From the NCBI GenBank assembly GCA_016714645.1, contig JADKCI010000004.1:186001-250000 (forward strand): DNA of 64,000 bases, read 5' to 3'. The stretch comes from Chromatiaceae bacterium (GTDB lineage Bacteria; Pseudomonadota; Gammaproteobacteria; Chromatiales; Chromatiaceae). Within the stretch, counting starts at the first letter, position 1. Each line of letters begins with the position of its first letter. Below the pieces are notes generated by a model. That model made no database searches and was not told the origin of the DNA. It saw only the letters and a list, made by a program, of their open reading frames with translations. Positions 16,011 to 24,251 of the stretch are shown one piece after another. Both the position numbers and the translations under genes were made by a program.

Positions 16011-16129
16011 CTATCCCCTAAAGAATCCTTAGAAAGATTCTTTATAAATACACCCCCACCCCATCATAACCCGCTTCGGCGGGTTTTTTTATGCCTGGAG
16101 AAAAGCCATGCTGCAATTCAAAGCCCCTG
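16011..16129 (+). repeat. Intergenic repeat R3, copy 2 (double hairpin)
   Basis: The partner of 11919-12040. Stem 1 is AAAGAATC (16020-16027) / GATTCTTT (16036-16043); stem 2 is a TTCG-loop terminator. It follows a complete, separate terminator (15932-15958), so it is not simply this gene's terminator. 16130-16317 contains no intact gene. Confidence 0.8.
16068..16090 (+). terminator. Rho-independent terminator in R3 copy 2
   Basis: AACCCGC (16068-16074), TTCG, GCGGGTT (16079-16085), then Ts to 16090. It is almost identical to 11976-11998. It also marks the right end of the AT-rich island. Confidence 0.85.
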
Positions 16130-16317
16130 ATGACCTCCACGGCCTTGATCACAATTCCGCCCACCTCGTTCAACCCGGGAAGGTATAGATCCCTTGTAGA
16201 ACATGCTGTTGTGCGTATTAACCCACATCAACTGAACGGTCTTAGGCGGATTTATGATCAAGGCCCATTTAGAGTCTGTTCCGCGCCCGTGATTGCTATT
16301 GAGGTCATCCATGAATC

Positions 16318-18474
16318 CTACTTTGATCCCTGAACACCACCGTCTCTGACTCCGTCCAGGACAACGGCCGGAGTCAGTATCTGCGGCAAAATCCTGGGCT
16401 CTCCCCCCGGGGGATAGAAAACATAGAGGGGCACCCCGTTACGGCCATGTTCCGCGAGATAGGCGGTGATCGACGGGTCCCGGTTGGTCCAGTCGCCCTT
16501 GAGGTAGAGGATGAAGGCCGCCGAGAAGGCTTGCGCCACCTCGGCGGTGCTCAGGGCCAGGCGCTCGTTGACCAAACAGGTGATGCACCAGGCGGCGGTC
16601 ATGTTGACGAAGACGGGGCGTCGCTCCGCGCGGGCCTGGGCGAGTCGTTCTGGCGAATAGGGCTCGCTGGGGAGGGGTGAGGCATTGGCCGCGCCCGCGC
16701 CGCCGGTCGGGGCCGCCAGGCGGTCGGTCGCGATGGCGAGAGAGAGGGTGCCCACCAGTGCCGCCAGGCTCGCGATTGCGCCCCAGCGCCGCCGGCCGGG
16801 ACTCAGCAACCGGGTCCGCTCACGCAGCCAGAGCCCAAAGGCCAGCAGGATCAGGCCCGCCAGGACCAGGGCGACCCCGTCGGCTCCGGTCTGGACACTC
16901 AGAACCCACACCAACCAGGCCGCCGCCCCGAACATGGGAAAGGCCAGTATCTCCTTCAGGGTCGCCATCCAGGGTCCCGGTTTCGGCAGCCGCCGCGCCA
17001 GGCCGGGGAGCAGTGACAGCAGCAGGAAGGGGAGGGCCAGGCCCAGCCCCAGGGTGAGCATGATCGCCAGGGCCAGGGGCCAGCTCAGGGTGACGGCATA
17101 GCCCAGGGCCGCGCCCATGAAGGGGGCGGTGCAGGGTGCCGCGACCAGGGCCGCCAGGGCGCCGGTCCCAAAGGCCCCCAGATTGCCGCGCCGGCTATCG
17201 CCACTCCCCAGCACCATGAGCCCGGCACCCAGGTTCACCGCCCCGGCGAGGCTCAGGCCGATGACGAAAAAGACCGAGGCCATGAGGGCGACGAAGGGCG
17301 GGTACTGGAGCTGGAAACCCCAGCCGATGGCCGCGCCGCCCGCGCGCAGGGCCAGCAAGAGCCCCGCCAGGGCGGCGAAGAAGAGCAGCACCCCGGCGGT
17401 ATAGGCAAGCCCCTGCCGGACGCGTTGCCGCGCCGCCGCTGGCCCTGACTCCGCCAGGCCCTTGACCAGGCTCAGGGCCTTCATCGCCAGGATGGGGAAG
17501 ACGCAGGGCATCAGATTCAGGACCAGGCCCCCGAGCAGGGCGAAGGCCAGGGCGAGAGGCAGCCCGATGGCCGCCTCCGGGCTGGTCGAGATCGCTGGTT
17601 GTGCTCTGACCGCCGTGATTTCGTAGGCCTGCACCTGGCCCCGCTCATCCGTAACGACCAGCAGGCCCTCGGCGGGGGCCTGGTCCGCCAGGGTGCCGGG
17701 GGTCAGGTCCAGCCGCAGCAGGCCCGCGTCCAGCCGCCAGGGTTGCGCGGCGGCATGCTCGATCAGGCCCCAGGAGCCGGCGAAAAACCTGGCCGTGGTC
17801 GGAGCAAAGGGCAACCCCGCCGTGGGGATGACGAGGCGGAGCCGCTCCCCCTCCAGGCTCAGCAAGGCCCCCTCGATCTGGCCCCGAGGCAAGCCGGCGC
17901 GGGCGGCGGCGAATGACTCGGCCTCGTCGGGATTGACGGGACCCATCGCGGCCGCCGTCGGAATAGTCAGTTCAAAAGAGCCGGACTCCGGGACGCAGTG
18001 CTCCGCGCAGACCAGCCAGTCGGCCTGGGCGTGAAGGCGCAGCGGTTCGCCCACCGGCCAGTCCTTGGGCACGGACAGGGCGAGGAGCAGCAGGGCCCGG
18101 CCCGCATAGCCATAGTTGGCCAGGGGGCCGACCGGGATGACCTCGGGACGCGGCCAGCGCGGCGGCCCGACGGTGACGCCCTCGGGTAGGGTCCAGGCGA
18201 GGCGCGGCGGATCGCCCGAGTCACCGGGGTTGCGCCAGTAGGTGTGCCAGCCGGGCTGAATCTCGAAGACCAGGGCGAGATCGACTGTCTGGCCGGGCGC
18301 GACTGGGGTCCGCTCCGCTACCAGGCGCGCGGTGACGTGCTCCGTCGTGACCGGGTTCGCCAGGGTCGGCCAGGGCCAGGCCAGCAGGGCGAGCAATAAC
18401 AGCAGGCCGGTCAACCTGGGTGATTTCGGGGGGGGCCGGCCCAACGCAGTCAGCATTGACCCATAAACCGTCAT
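16318..18474 (-). CDS. DsbD/ScsB-family thiol:disulfide interchange protein
   Basis: 718 aa. Order of parts: a signal/anchor segment (about 20-40), a periplasmic N-terminal domain with a Cys pair in VCAEHCVPESG, a central membrane domain of about eight helices with the conserved PCVFPI and PCTAPFM cysteines, and a C-terminal periplasmic thioredoxin domain with WCITC. This layout passes electrons from cytoplasmic thioredoxin across the inner membrane to periplasmic thiol proteins. The N-terminal domain resembles the ScsB branch more than E. coli DsbD, so I leave the symbol empty. GAGGGG lies upstream of the ATG. Possible partners include the exported redoxin at 7691-8299. Confidence 0.85.
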   Translation of the reverse strand: MTVYGSMLTALGRPPPKSPRLTGLLLLLALLAWPWPTLANPVTTEHVTARLVAERTPVAPGQTVDLALVFEIQPGWHTYWRNPGDSGDPPRLAWTLPEGVTVGPPRWPRPEVIPVGPLANYGYAGRALLLLALSVPKDWPVGEPLRLHAQADWLVCAEHCVPESGSFELTIPTAAAMGPVNPDEAESFAAARAGLPRGQIEGALLSLEGERLRLVIPTAGLPFAPTTARFFAGSWGLIEHAAAQPWRLDAGLLRLDLTPGTLADQAPAEGLLVVTDERGQVQAYEITAVRAQPAISTSPEAAIGLPLALAFALLGGLVLNLMPCVFPILAMKALSLVKGLAESGPAAARQRVRQGLAYTAGVLLFFAALAGLLLALRAGGAAIGWGFQLQYPPFVALMASVFFVIGLSLAGAVNLGAGLMVLGSGDSRRGNLGAFGTGALAALVAAPCTAPFMGAALGYAVTLSWPLALAIMLTLGLGLALPFLLLSLLPGLARRLPKPGPWMATLKEILAFPMFGAAAWLVWVLSVQTGADGVALVLAGLILLAFGLWLRERTRLLSPGRRRWGAIASLAALVGTLSLAIATDRLAAPTGGAGAANASPLPSEPYSPERLAQARAERRPVFVNMTAAWCITCLVNERLALSTAEVAQAFSAAFILYLKGDWTNRDPSITAYLAEHGRNGVPLYVFYPPGGEPRILPQILTPAVVLDGVRDGGVQGSK

Positions 18475-18531
18475 GCGCTTCGTCCCCTCTGATGTCCAGA
18501 ATATGGGTGGCGAAAGAGGGGTCCTGCCCTA

Positions 18532-19932
18532 CTACGCCAGGGGCGGCAGGGTCTTGCCGGGATTGAGGATGCCGTTCGGATCGAACTGGCGTTTGATGCC
18601 GTGCATGAGGCGTAGCACGACGGGGTCCAATTCCCGGTGAATATAATCGCGCTTGGCCAGGCCCACCCCATGCTCGCCGGACAGGGTGCCCTCCAACTTG
18701 ATGACGAGGCTGAAAACGGCGTCGAGGCAGGCGTCGGCGCGGGCCATCTCCTCCGGGTCGTCGGGATTCACCAGCAGGTTGACGTGGATATTGCCGTTGC
18801 CGGCGTGACCGAAGTTGACGATGCGGATGGCGTGCTCCCGCCCCAGCCGATCGACGCCCTCGATGAAGGTCCCCAGCCGCGAGACGGGCACCACCACGTC
18901 CTCGTTGATCTTCTTGGGCGCGATCTGGCGCAGGGCCGGGGACAGGGCGGTGCGAGTTTTCCAGAGGGCGGCGACCTCCGCGGCATCGGCGGCGGTGCGC
19001 AGTTCCAGTAACCCCGGTAGGCTGGCGGCCTGGGCGACCGCGGCGGCGGCCTGATCGATGCCATGGGCCGGGCCGTCCACCTCGATCATCAGCAGGGCGC
19101 CTGTCCCCTCCGGCAGGCCCAGGTCGCCGACATGGCGGGCCATGGCGAGGGCGGAGCCGTCCATGAATTCCAGGGCGCAGGGGGTGACGGGCTGGGCCAT
19201 GATGGCGGAGACGGCAGCGGCGGCGGCATGAATGTCGGCGTAACTGGCGCGCAGGGTGCGCCGGGCCTCCGCCAGGGGGGTGAGCTTGAGGGTGGCCTGG
19301 GTGATGAGGGCCAAGGTGCCCTCGGAGCCGATGATGAGCCGGGTTAGGTCATAGCCGACCACGCCCTTGGTGGTCCGCACCCCCGTGCGGATGAAGTCGC
19401 CGGCGCCGGTGACCGCCGTCAGTCCTAGGGTGTTTTCGCGCGGGGTGCCGTACTTGACGGCCCGGGGGCCGGCCGCGTTACAGGCCAGGTTGCCGCCCAG
19501 GGTGCAGGTGGCGGCGCTGGTGGGGTCCGGTGGCCAGAAGAAACCGTAGGCGGCCGCCGCCTGTTGAAGGGCCTGATTGGTGACGCCCGGCTCGACGATC
19601 GCCAGGCGGTTGTCGGGATCGATGAGGGGGATGCGGTCCAGGCGTTCGAAGGAGAGAACCAGGCCGCCCCGGTCTGGCACCGTGGCGCCGGTGGTGCCGG
19701 TGCCGCGTCCCCGCGCAACCAGGGGCAGCCGTTCCCGGTTGCAGAGTTGGACCAAGGGCACGACCTGGTTGGCGGCCTCGACCAGGACCACGGCCTGGGG
19801 CATGGCCTGGCGGCGGCTGTTGTCATAGCCGTAGGACCATAGCTCCGCCGGGTCCAGCAAGAGGGCACCGGGTCTGGCGATGGCCCTGAGTTCCCGGATA
19901 ATCCCGGCGCTCAGGGGGTCAAAGGGTGTCAT
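18532..19932 (-). CDS. FAD-binding oxidase (GlcD / D-lactate dehydrogenase type)
   Basis: 466 aa. The N-terminal PCMH-type FAD domain has PLVARGRGTGTTGATVP and the WPPDPTS-TLGGNLACNAAGPRAVKYG block; the C-terminal domain has NFGHAGNGNIHVNLL and GTLSGEHGVGLAKRDY, typical of glycolate oxidase GlcD and D-2-hydroxyacid dehydrogenases. It likely oxidises a 2-hydroxy acid (D-lactate or glycolate), passing electrons to the respiratory chain. No glcE or glcF is nearby, so substrate and partner are open. Its start overlaps the stop of the upstream dolP-like gene by four bases. Confidence 0.85.
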   Translation of the reverse strand: MTPFDPLSAGIIRELRAIARPGALLLDPAELWSYGYDNSRRQAMPQAVVLVEAANQVVPLVQLCNRERLPLVARGRGTGTTGATVPDRGGLVLSFERLDRIPLIDPDNRLAIVEPGVTNQALQQAAAAYGFFWPPDPTSAATCTLGGNLACNAAGPRAVKYGTPRENTLGLTAVTGAGDFIRTGVRTTKGVVGYDLTRLIIGSEGTLALITQATLKLTPLAEARRTLRASYADIHAAAAAVSAIMAQPVTPCALEFMDGSALAMARHVGDLGLPEGTGALLMIEVDGPAHGIDQAAAAVAQAASLPGLLELRTAADAAEVAALWKTRTALSPALRQIAPKKINEDVVVPVSRLGTFIEGVDRLGREHAIRIVNFGHAGNGNIHVNLLVNPDDPEEMARADACLDAVFSLVIKLEGTLSGEHGVGLAKRDYIHRELDPVVLRLMHGIKRQFDPNGILNPGKTLPPLA

Positions 19933-20564
19933 CGGGGCTGGTTGGTGATCTCAAAGACCTTAACAACCTTGATAACCCCGGGGACGTAGCGAACCTTGTC
20001 AACCGCCGCCTCCGCCTCTTCGGGGGTCACCAGGCCCATGAGATAGACGATGCCGGATTCGGTAATCACCGTGACCCGGGTGGGGTCAAACCCCTTGATA
20101 TCGACATCAACCAGGGCCAGCTTGGCCCGGGAGGTGATGAGGGTATCCTCGCCTTGGCGGTTCATGCTGGCAAGGGGGCCGATGGTGATCTCGTCTATCA
20201 CCCGGCTGACCTTGGGCACCTTGCTGACGCGCTCGGCATAAGCCTTCGCCCCGGCCTCGTCCTTACACTGACCCGTGAGCAGCACGACCCGATTGTAGCT
20301 GTTGACCGCGACCTGGCAACGGGTCTGGGCGCCGGGCCAATCCCGGCTCTTGAACTCGATTTCCTTGTCATCCATGAGGGTGTCAGGGTCGCGCCGGTCC
20401 CGAACCACGACCGTGGCCCCCACCGCCGCCCCCACCCCTGCCCCGATCAGGGCGGCGGCGCAGCCCTGCAGGAGCGGTAGGGCCAGGCTTAGGGCCAGGC
20501 AGGCGACGAGGGTCCGATGGCCGCGGGGGGCGGTACTGGGTCGCGCAAATCGGGCGTTAGGCAT
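19929..20564 (-). CDS. dolP: BON-domain outer-membrane lipoprotein (DolP/YraP-like)
   Basis: 211 aa from the ATG at 20564, which overlaps the end of yraN. It has a lipoprotein signal peptide with lipobox LLQGC (Cys about residue 35 from this start) and a glycine-rich ALIGAGVGAAVGA stretch. Two BON domains follow, about 62-130 and 140-208 (YNRVVLLTGQC-VIDEI and SGIVYLMGLVTPEEAEAAVDKVRYVPGVIKVV). E. coli DolP supports outer-membrane integrity and cell-wall amidase activation. The order lpoA-yraN-dolP fits the E. coli cluster, but diaA, normally between yraN and dolP, is absent. Confidence 0.85.
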   Translation of the reverse strand: MPNARFARPSTAPRGHRTLVACLALSLALPLLQGCAAALIGAGVGAAVGATVVVRDRRDPDTLMDDKEIEFKSRDWPGAQTRCQVAVNSYNRVVLLTGQCKDEAGAKAYAERVSKVPKVSRVIDEITIGPLASMNRQGEDTLITSRAKLALVDVDIKGFDPTRVTVITESGIVYLMGLVTPEEAEAAVDKVRYVPGVIKVVKVFEITNQPR

Positions 20565-20928
20565 GGAAGGCATCCCGAATCCAGTCGATACGGTCCCCGG
20601 CGCCGATAGCGATGACATCGAAGCGGCAGGGGAGGTCTAGGGTTTGGCGTTGCAGAAAATGGCTGGCGGCGGCGATCAGTCGCCTTTGCTTCGCCACCCC
20701 GATCGAGGCGGCGGCGCCGCCAAAGCGCTCCGAGGCGCGAAAGCGGACCTCGACGAAGACCAGGGTGGCGGCGTCACGCATCACCAGGTCGATTTCGCCG
20801 CGCCGGCAGCGGTAGTTGCTGGCCATGAGGCGCAGACCCTGGCCCTGCAGATAGTCCCGGGCCAGGCGCTCCTTGTCGGCGCCCAGGTCCCCGGGGGTCT
20901 CAGGGAGCGAGGGCGGCAAGGCGCGCAC
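20557..20928 (-). CDS. yraN: UPF0102 family protein YraN (endonuclease-like fold)
   Basis: 123 aa with a GTG start that overlaps the end of lpoA. It contains the family pattern LARDYLQGQGL, NYRCRRGEIDLVMRD, LVFVEVRFRASERFGGA and KQRRLIAAASHFL. The E-x-D...E-V-(K/R) pattern is that of restriction-endonuclease-like Holliday-junction resolvase folds, but the cellular role of YraN is not established. The usual EVK lysine is Arg here (VEVRFR), which is common in the family. Confidence 0.9.
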   Translation of the reverse strand: MRALPPSLPETPGDLGADKERLARDYLQGQGLRLMASNYRCRRGEIDLVMRDAATLVFVEVRFRASERFGGAAASIGVAKQRRLIAAASHFLQRQTLDLPCRFDVIAIGAGDRIDWIRDAFHA

Positions 20929-22099
20929 CTCCGCCGCCGGGGGAGCCAGCAGGCGCGGCGATGTTGGGGCCCCTGGCTTCCGTTGCGCTCATCCGCCTGG
21001 GTCCCAGGCTGTCCATGCGCGCCAGGATGAGTTCCCGTTGAACCCGGCCCCGGTTGTCCAGGCTCAGGCGCCCGGTGCGGCCCTCGAGGTAGGCGCCGGG
21101 ACGAGCGGTCAGGCCCTCAAGCTGCTGAACCAAGGCATAGGCATCGATGCCCATGGCATAGAGGCGGGCGTAACGCGGGTCGATGCCCCCCGAGGCGCGC
21201 TCCAGGCTGGATCGGGAGAGCGGGTCCGCCGGATCGATGTCAATCATCCAGGGGATATCGACGAATTGCAGCCCGAGCAGGGCCTGGTAGCCCTCCTGAT
21301 CCTGGCCGCCTTCGAAAATATGAGAGGTAGCAAAGACCGAGGGCGGGTTCTGGTTAATGGCAACAATCTCGGGCCAGAGCCGGCGCGCCTGGGGCGCCGT
21401 GGCGACCAGGAAGACGCAGTCGGCGGGGGCGGTCTGGACCGAGCCGGCAAAGGCGTCCTCCAACAGTCCCTGGGGCAGATCCGCCGAGTTCGGATCAAAG
21501 GCCTGGATGGCCGCGAAACCGCCCCCATTCCCAAGCCATTCGCGCCGGAAACCATTGGCCAGGCGTTCCCCCCAGGGGCTGGCGGGATAAAGCAGAATGG
21601 CCGTGTGATAACCCCGCCCCCAGGCCTTGCGCGCGGCATCGGCGGCCTCGTCCTCGGGGTCCAGGGAGAATTGGAAGAGATTCGGTGGCGTGGCGTCGCT
21701 GGTGGCCCGGTTCAGAGCCAGGGTGGGGATGGGCAGGGCCGATTGGCCGGCGAGGGCATCGACGGCCTCCTTTTCCAGGGGGCCGATGGCCAGGCTCGCG
21801 CCTTCGGCGGCGGCCTGGCGCAACAAATCCGGCACCGATTTCGGGTTGTGGCTATCGTAGAAGCGCAGTTCCGGCCCTTGTCCGCTGGCGCCCTGGGCGG
21901 CGAGAATGCCCTGACGCACCGCCGCGCCCGCCTCGGCATAACGTCCGGACTGGGGCAGGAGGACGGCGACCTGGGCCCGGGCCTGGGGGGGCGCGGCCGC
22001 CCCTGGACCGTTGCCAGGACCGGCGCTACGCGGGGGCGCCGCGCAGCCCGCCATCAGCAAGGTCAGGGTCGTCAGGAGGAGGGTGAAAACGAGCGGCAT
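20900..22099 (-). CDS. lpoA: LpoA-like penicillin-binding protein activator (short form)
   Basis: 399 aa from the ATG at 22099, which starts a lipoprotein signal with lipobox LMAGC. The frame is open further upstream but without a signal. The mature protein is a periplasmic-binding-protein-like domain (VAVLLPQSGRYAEAGAAVRQGILAA, LAIGPLEKEAVDAL, YPASPWGERLANGFRREW), the LppC/LpoA C-terminal module. E. coli LpoA is much longer, with an N-terminal TPR-like domain that is missing here. In E. coli the C-terminal domain binds and activates PBP1A. The gene is divergent from rsmI, as in E. coli. Confidence 0.85.
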   Translation of the reverse strand: MPLVFTLLLTTLTLLMAGCAAPPRSAGPGNGPGAAAPPQARAQVAVLLPQSGRYAEAGAAVRQGILAAQGASGQGPELRFYDSHNPKSVPDLLRQAAAEGASLAIGPLEKEAVDALAGQSALPIPTLALNRATSDATPPNLFQFSLDPEDEAADAARKAWGRGYHTAILLYPASPWGERLANGFRREWLGNGGGFAAIQAFDPNSADLPQGLLEDAFAGSVQTAPADCVFLVATAPQARRLWPEIVAINQNPPSVFATSHIFEGGQDQEGYQALLGLQFVDIPWMIDIDPADPLSRSSLERASGGIDPRYARLYAMGIDAYALVQQLEGLTARPGAYLEGRTGRLSLDNRGRVQRELILARMDSLGPRRMSATEARGPNIAAPAGSPGGGGARLAALAP

Positions 22100-22327
22100 G
22101 GCCAGGGTCCTAGGGAGGGTTTTGCTATCGCCAATGACCAGTGCGGCGAGTTCCTGAACAGGACGCCAGGCCCGCGAGCGCCGGGCAGGGCCGCGCGATT
22201 CAGGGGCGAGTCGCGGGCGTCCCGTCGGGGAACAGGGGGCAGCGGAGCTGGGGAAACTCCCGTCGCCAATAGCATCGTCTGGCTTCGTCATCGATGGCGG
22301 GCCTGTTGAAAATCAGAAGGAAAGGCC

Positions 22328-23167
22328 TTGTCACAAGTCTCGGGGATACTATACGTGGTGGCCACGCCCATGGGCAATCTGGCCGATATCAGCCAGCGCG
22401 CCCTTGAGGTCCTGGCCCGGGTGGCCCTCATCGCCGCCGAGGATACCCGCCACACCGCGGGTCTGCTTAGTCATTATGGTCTGCGCACGCCGCTGACGGC
22501 CTGTCACGAGCACAACGAGGAGAAGCTGGTCCCGCGCCTGCTGGAACGTCTGGCCGCCGGGGAGGATTTGGCCCTGGTGTCGGATGCGGGCACGCCCCTG
22601 ATCAGCGATCCCGGCTATCCCCTGGTGGCCGCCGCCCGGGCCGCCGGTCTGCGGGTCGTGCCCATCCCCGGCCCTAACGCCGCCATTTGCGCCCTCTCCG
22701 CCGCGGGCCTGCCCAGTGACCGCTTCGTCTTTCTGGGCTTTCCACCCCGCACCCGCGCCAAGCGTCGGGAGTGGTTCGTCACCCTGGCCCAGGAACCCGG
22801 CACCCTCATCTTCTACGAGGCGGGCAATCGGGTCCTGGCAACCCTGGCCGACCTGGCCGCGAGCCTGGGGCCCGACCGCCGCGCCGTGGTGGCGCGGGAA
22901 CTCACCAAGCACTTTGAGACCTTCCTGGACGGCACCCTGGCGGGCCTGGTCCCGCGCATCGAGGAGGACCCGGATCAGCAAAAGGGGGAATTCGTCCTGC
23001 TGGTGGAGGGCTGCCGGGACCTGGATACAACCGCGGCGGAAGGCGAGCGGGTACTGCGCATCCTGGCCCGGGAACTGCCCCTCAAGCAAGCCGCCACCCT
23101 CGCCGCCGAGATCAGCGGCGATAAGAAGAACCGGCTGTACGGCCTGGGGCTGGCCTGGCGGACCTGA
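22328..23167 (+). CDS. rsmI: 16S rRNA 2'-O-ribose C1402 methyltransferase RsmI
   Basis: 279 aa from a TTG start with AAGGA upstream. A tetrapyrrole-methylase-fold SAM enzyme: LYVVATPMGNLADISQRAL, AEDTRHTAGLLSHYG, SDAGTPLISDPGYPLV, PIPGPNAAICALSAAGLPSDRF and FLGFPP. It methylates C1402 of 16S rRNA. A C-terminal helical part (KQAATLAAEISGDKKNRLY) is present. It ends one base before the stop of the converging LysR gene. The region 22100-22327 between it and lpoA must hold both promoters; I see no clear consensus there. Confidence 0.93.
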   Translation: MSQVSGILYVVATPMGNLADISQRALEVLARVALIAAEDTRHTAGLLSHYGLRTPLTACHEHNEEKLVPRLLERLAAGEDLALVSDAGTPLISDPGYPLVAAARAAGLRVVPIPGPNAAICALSAAGLPSDRFVFLGFPPRTRAKRREWFVTLAQEPGTLIFYEAGNRVLATLADLAASLGPDRRAVVARELTKHFETFLDGTLAGLVPRIEEDPDQQKGEFVLLVEGCRDLDTTAAEGERVLRILARELPLKQAATLAAEISGDKKNRLYGLGLAWRT

Positions 23168-23168
23168 T

Positions 23169-24146
23169 TCACCCCAGATGGGCATCCTCCCATTCCCCAT
23201 GTTCGGGGCCTTGGAGGTGGGGTTCGACCTCCTGGCCGGCGAAGGTTTCATCGAGCACCTCGATGAAGCGCTTGGCCTGGGGTGAGAGGAACTTGCCACG
23301 GCGCAGGACGATACCGTAGCTGCGTTTGGGGAAGTATTGCTCCATGGGGATGGTGGCGAGGCGTTCCTGGCCGGTGAGACAGACATCGGTGACGATGGAG
23401 ATGCCCAGCCCCAGTTCGACGTACTTCTTGATGACCTCCCAGCCGCCGGCCTCCAGGGCCACCTTGTAATTCAGGTTGTGTTGGCGGAAGACCAGATCGA
23501 CCGTCCGCCAGGTGCTGAGGTGACTGGGGGGCAGGATGAGCCCGAAGGGGGTGATGTCCTCCAGGGTCACGCTGGCCCTGGCCGCCAGCGGGTGGTCCAG
23601 GGGGGTGATGAGCTTGGGCCGGTAGGTGACGAAGGGCCGGTAGGTGATGTCGTCCGGGACCTCGATCATGGAGCCGACGGCCATGTCCGCCTCGTCGGCC
23701 CGCACCATGGCCAGGCCATCGCGGCCCGTGACATTGTGGAGCTTGATCTCGATACCCGGATGGATGGCGGTGAAGCGCCGGACCGGCTCGGGCAGGATAT
23801 AGAGAATGGTCGATTCACCGGCCGCCACCTCCAGGGAGCCCTGATCTACCCGGCCGCACTGGCTAAAAAAGGTTTCATGGAGCTTGTCCATGCCTTCGAC
23901 CAGGGGCTGGGCCAGACCGTAGAGCAGATCACCCGCCGGGGTGAGCTTGATCTTGGGGCCGCGGCGCTCAAAGAGGAGGGTGTCGAATTCCCGCTCCAGG
24001 GCCTGAATCTGCAGGGAGACGGTGGGCTGACTCAGAAAGATCTGGTCGGCGGCGGTACTGACGCTGCCCGAGCGCGCGGCGTGACAGAAGGCGCGCAGTT
24101 GCTTGAGCCGATTTTGTTTGTAATGGAGTTGGGTGGCGGAGGCCAT
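23169..24146 (-). CDS. LysR-family regulator of the CysB type
   Basis: 325 aa. The N-terminal helix-turn-helix (residues about 14-73: LKQLRAFCHAARSGSVSTAADQIFLSQPTVSLQIQALERE) is a standard LysR DNA-binding domain; the rest is a substrate-binding regulatory domain (GESTILYILPEPVRRF, GWEVIKKYVELGLGISIVTDVCL). The C-terminal pattern is close to CysB/Cbl-like regulators, which sense sulfur compounds in other bacteria. That would fit a sulfur oxidiser but is not shown by the sequence. It lies 105 bp downstream of tatC and converges with rsmI. Confidence 0.82.
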   Translation of the reverse strand: MASATQLHYKQNRLKQLRAFCHAARSGSVSTAADQIFLSQPTVSLQIQALEREFDTLLFERRGPKIKLTPAGDLLYGLAQPLVEGMDKLHETFFSQCGRVDQGSLEVAAGESTILYILPEPVRRFTAIHPGIEIKLHNVTGRDGLAMVRADEADMAVGSMIEVPDDITYRPFVTYRPKLITPLDHPLAARASVTLEDITPFGLILPPSHLSTWRTVDLVFRQHNLNYKVALEAGGWEVIKKYVELGLGISIVTDVCLTGQERLATIPMEQYFPKRSYGIVLRRGKFLSPQAKRFIEVLDETFAGQEVEPHLQGPEHGEWEDAHLG

Positions 24147-24251
24147 GGGTCCGGGTCGCTCCCTGGTGGTGATGCCATGGCCCGGCGTTAGGCCATGGAT
24201 TAGGCGGAATTAGTGTGCCATCGCGACATTTCAATACTCGGGCCGCCAGCC

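Noticed and set aside
8979..16129. Integron cassette array with attC sites
   Set aside because: All genes share one direction and are separated by repeats, but the repeats lack the paired attC core sites (RYYYAAC and GTTRRRY), alternate between three types, and no integrase is in the window.
16091..16333. 80-codon open frame beginning inside R3 copy 2
   Set aside because: No ribosome-binding site, it starts on the terminator, and the equivalent frame in R3 copy 1 stops early.
20873..22309. 478-codon open frame on the plus strand
   Set aside because: Shadow of the lpoA-like gene on the other strand; no start signal and no recognisable motif.
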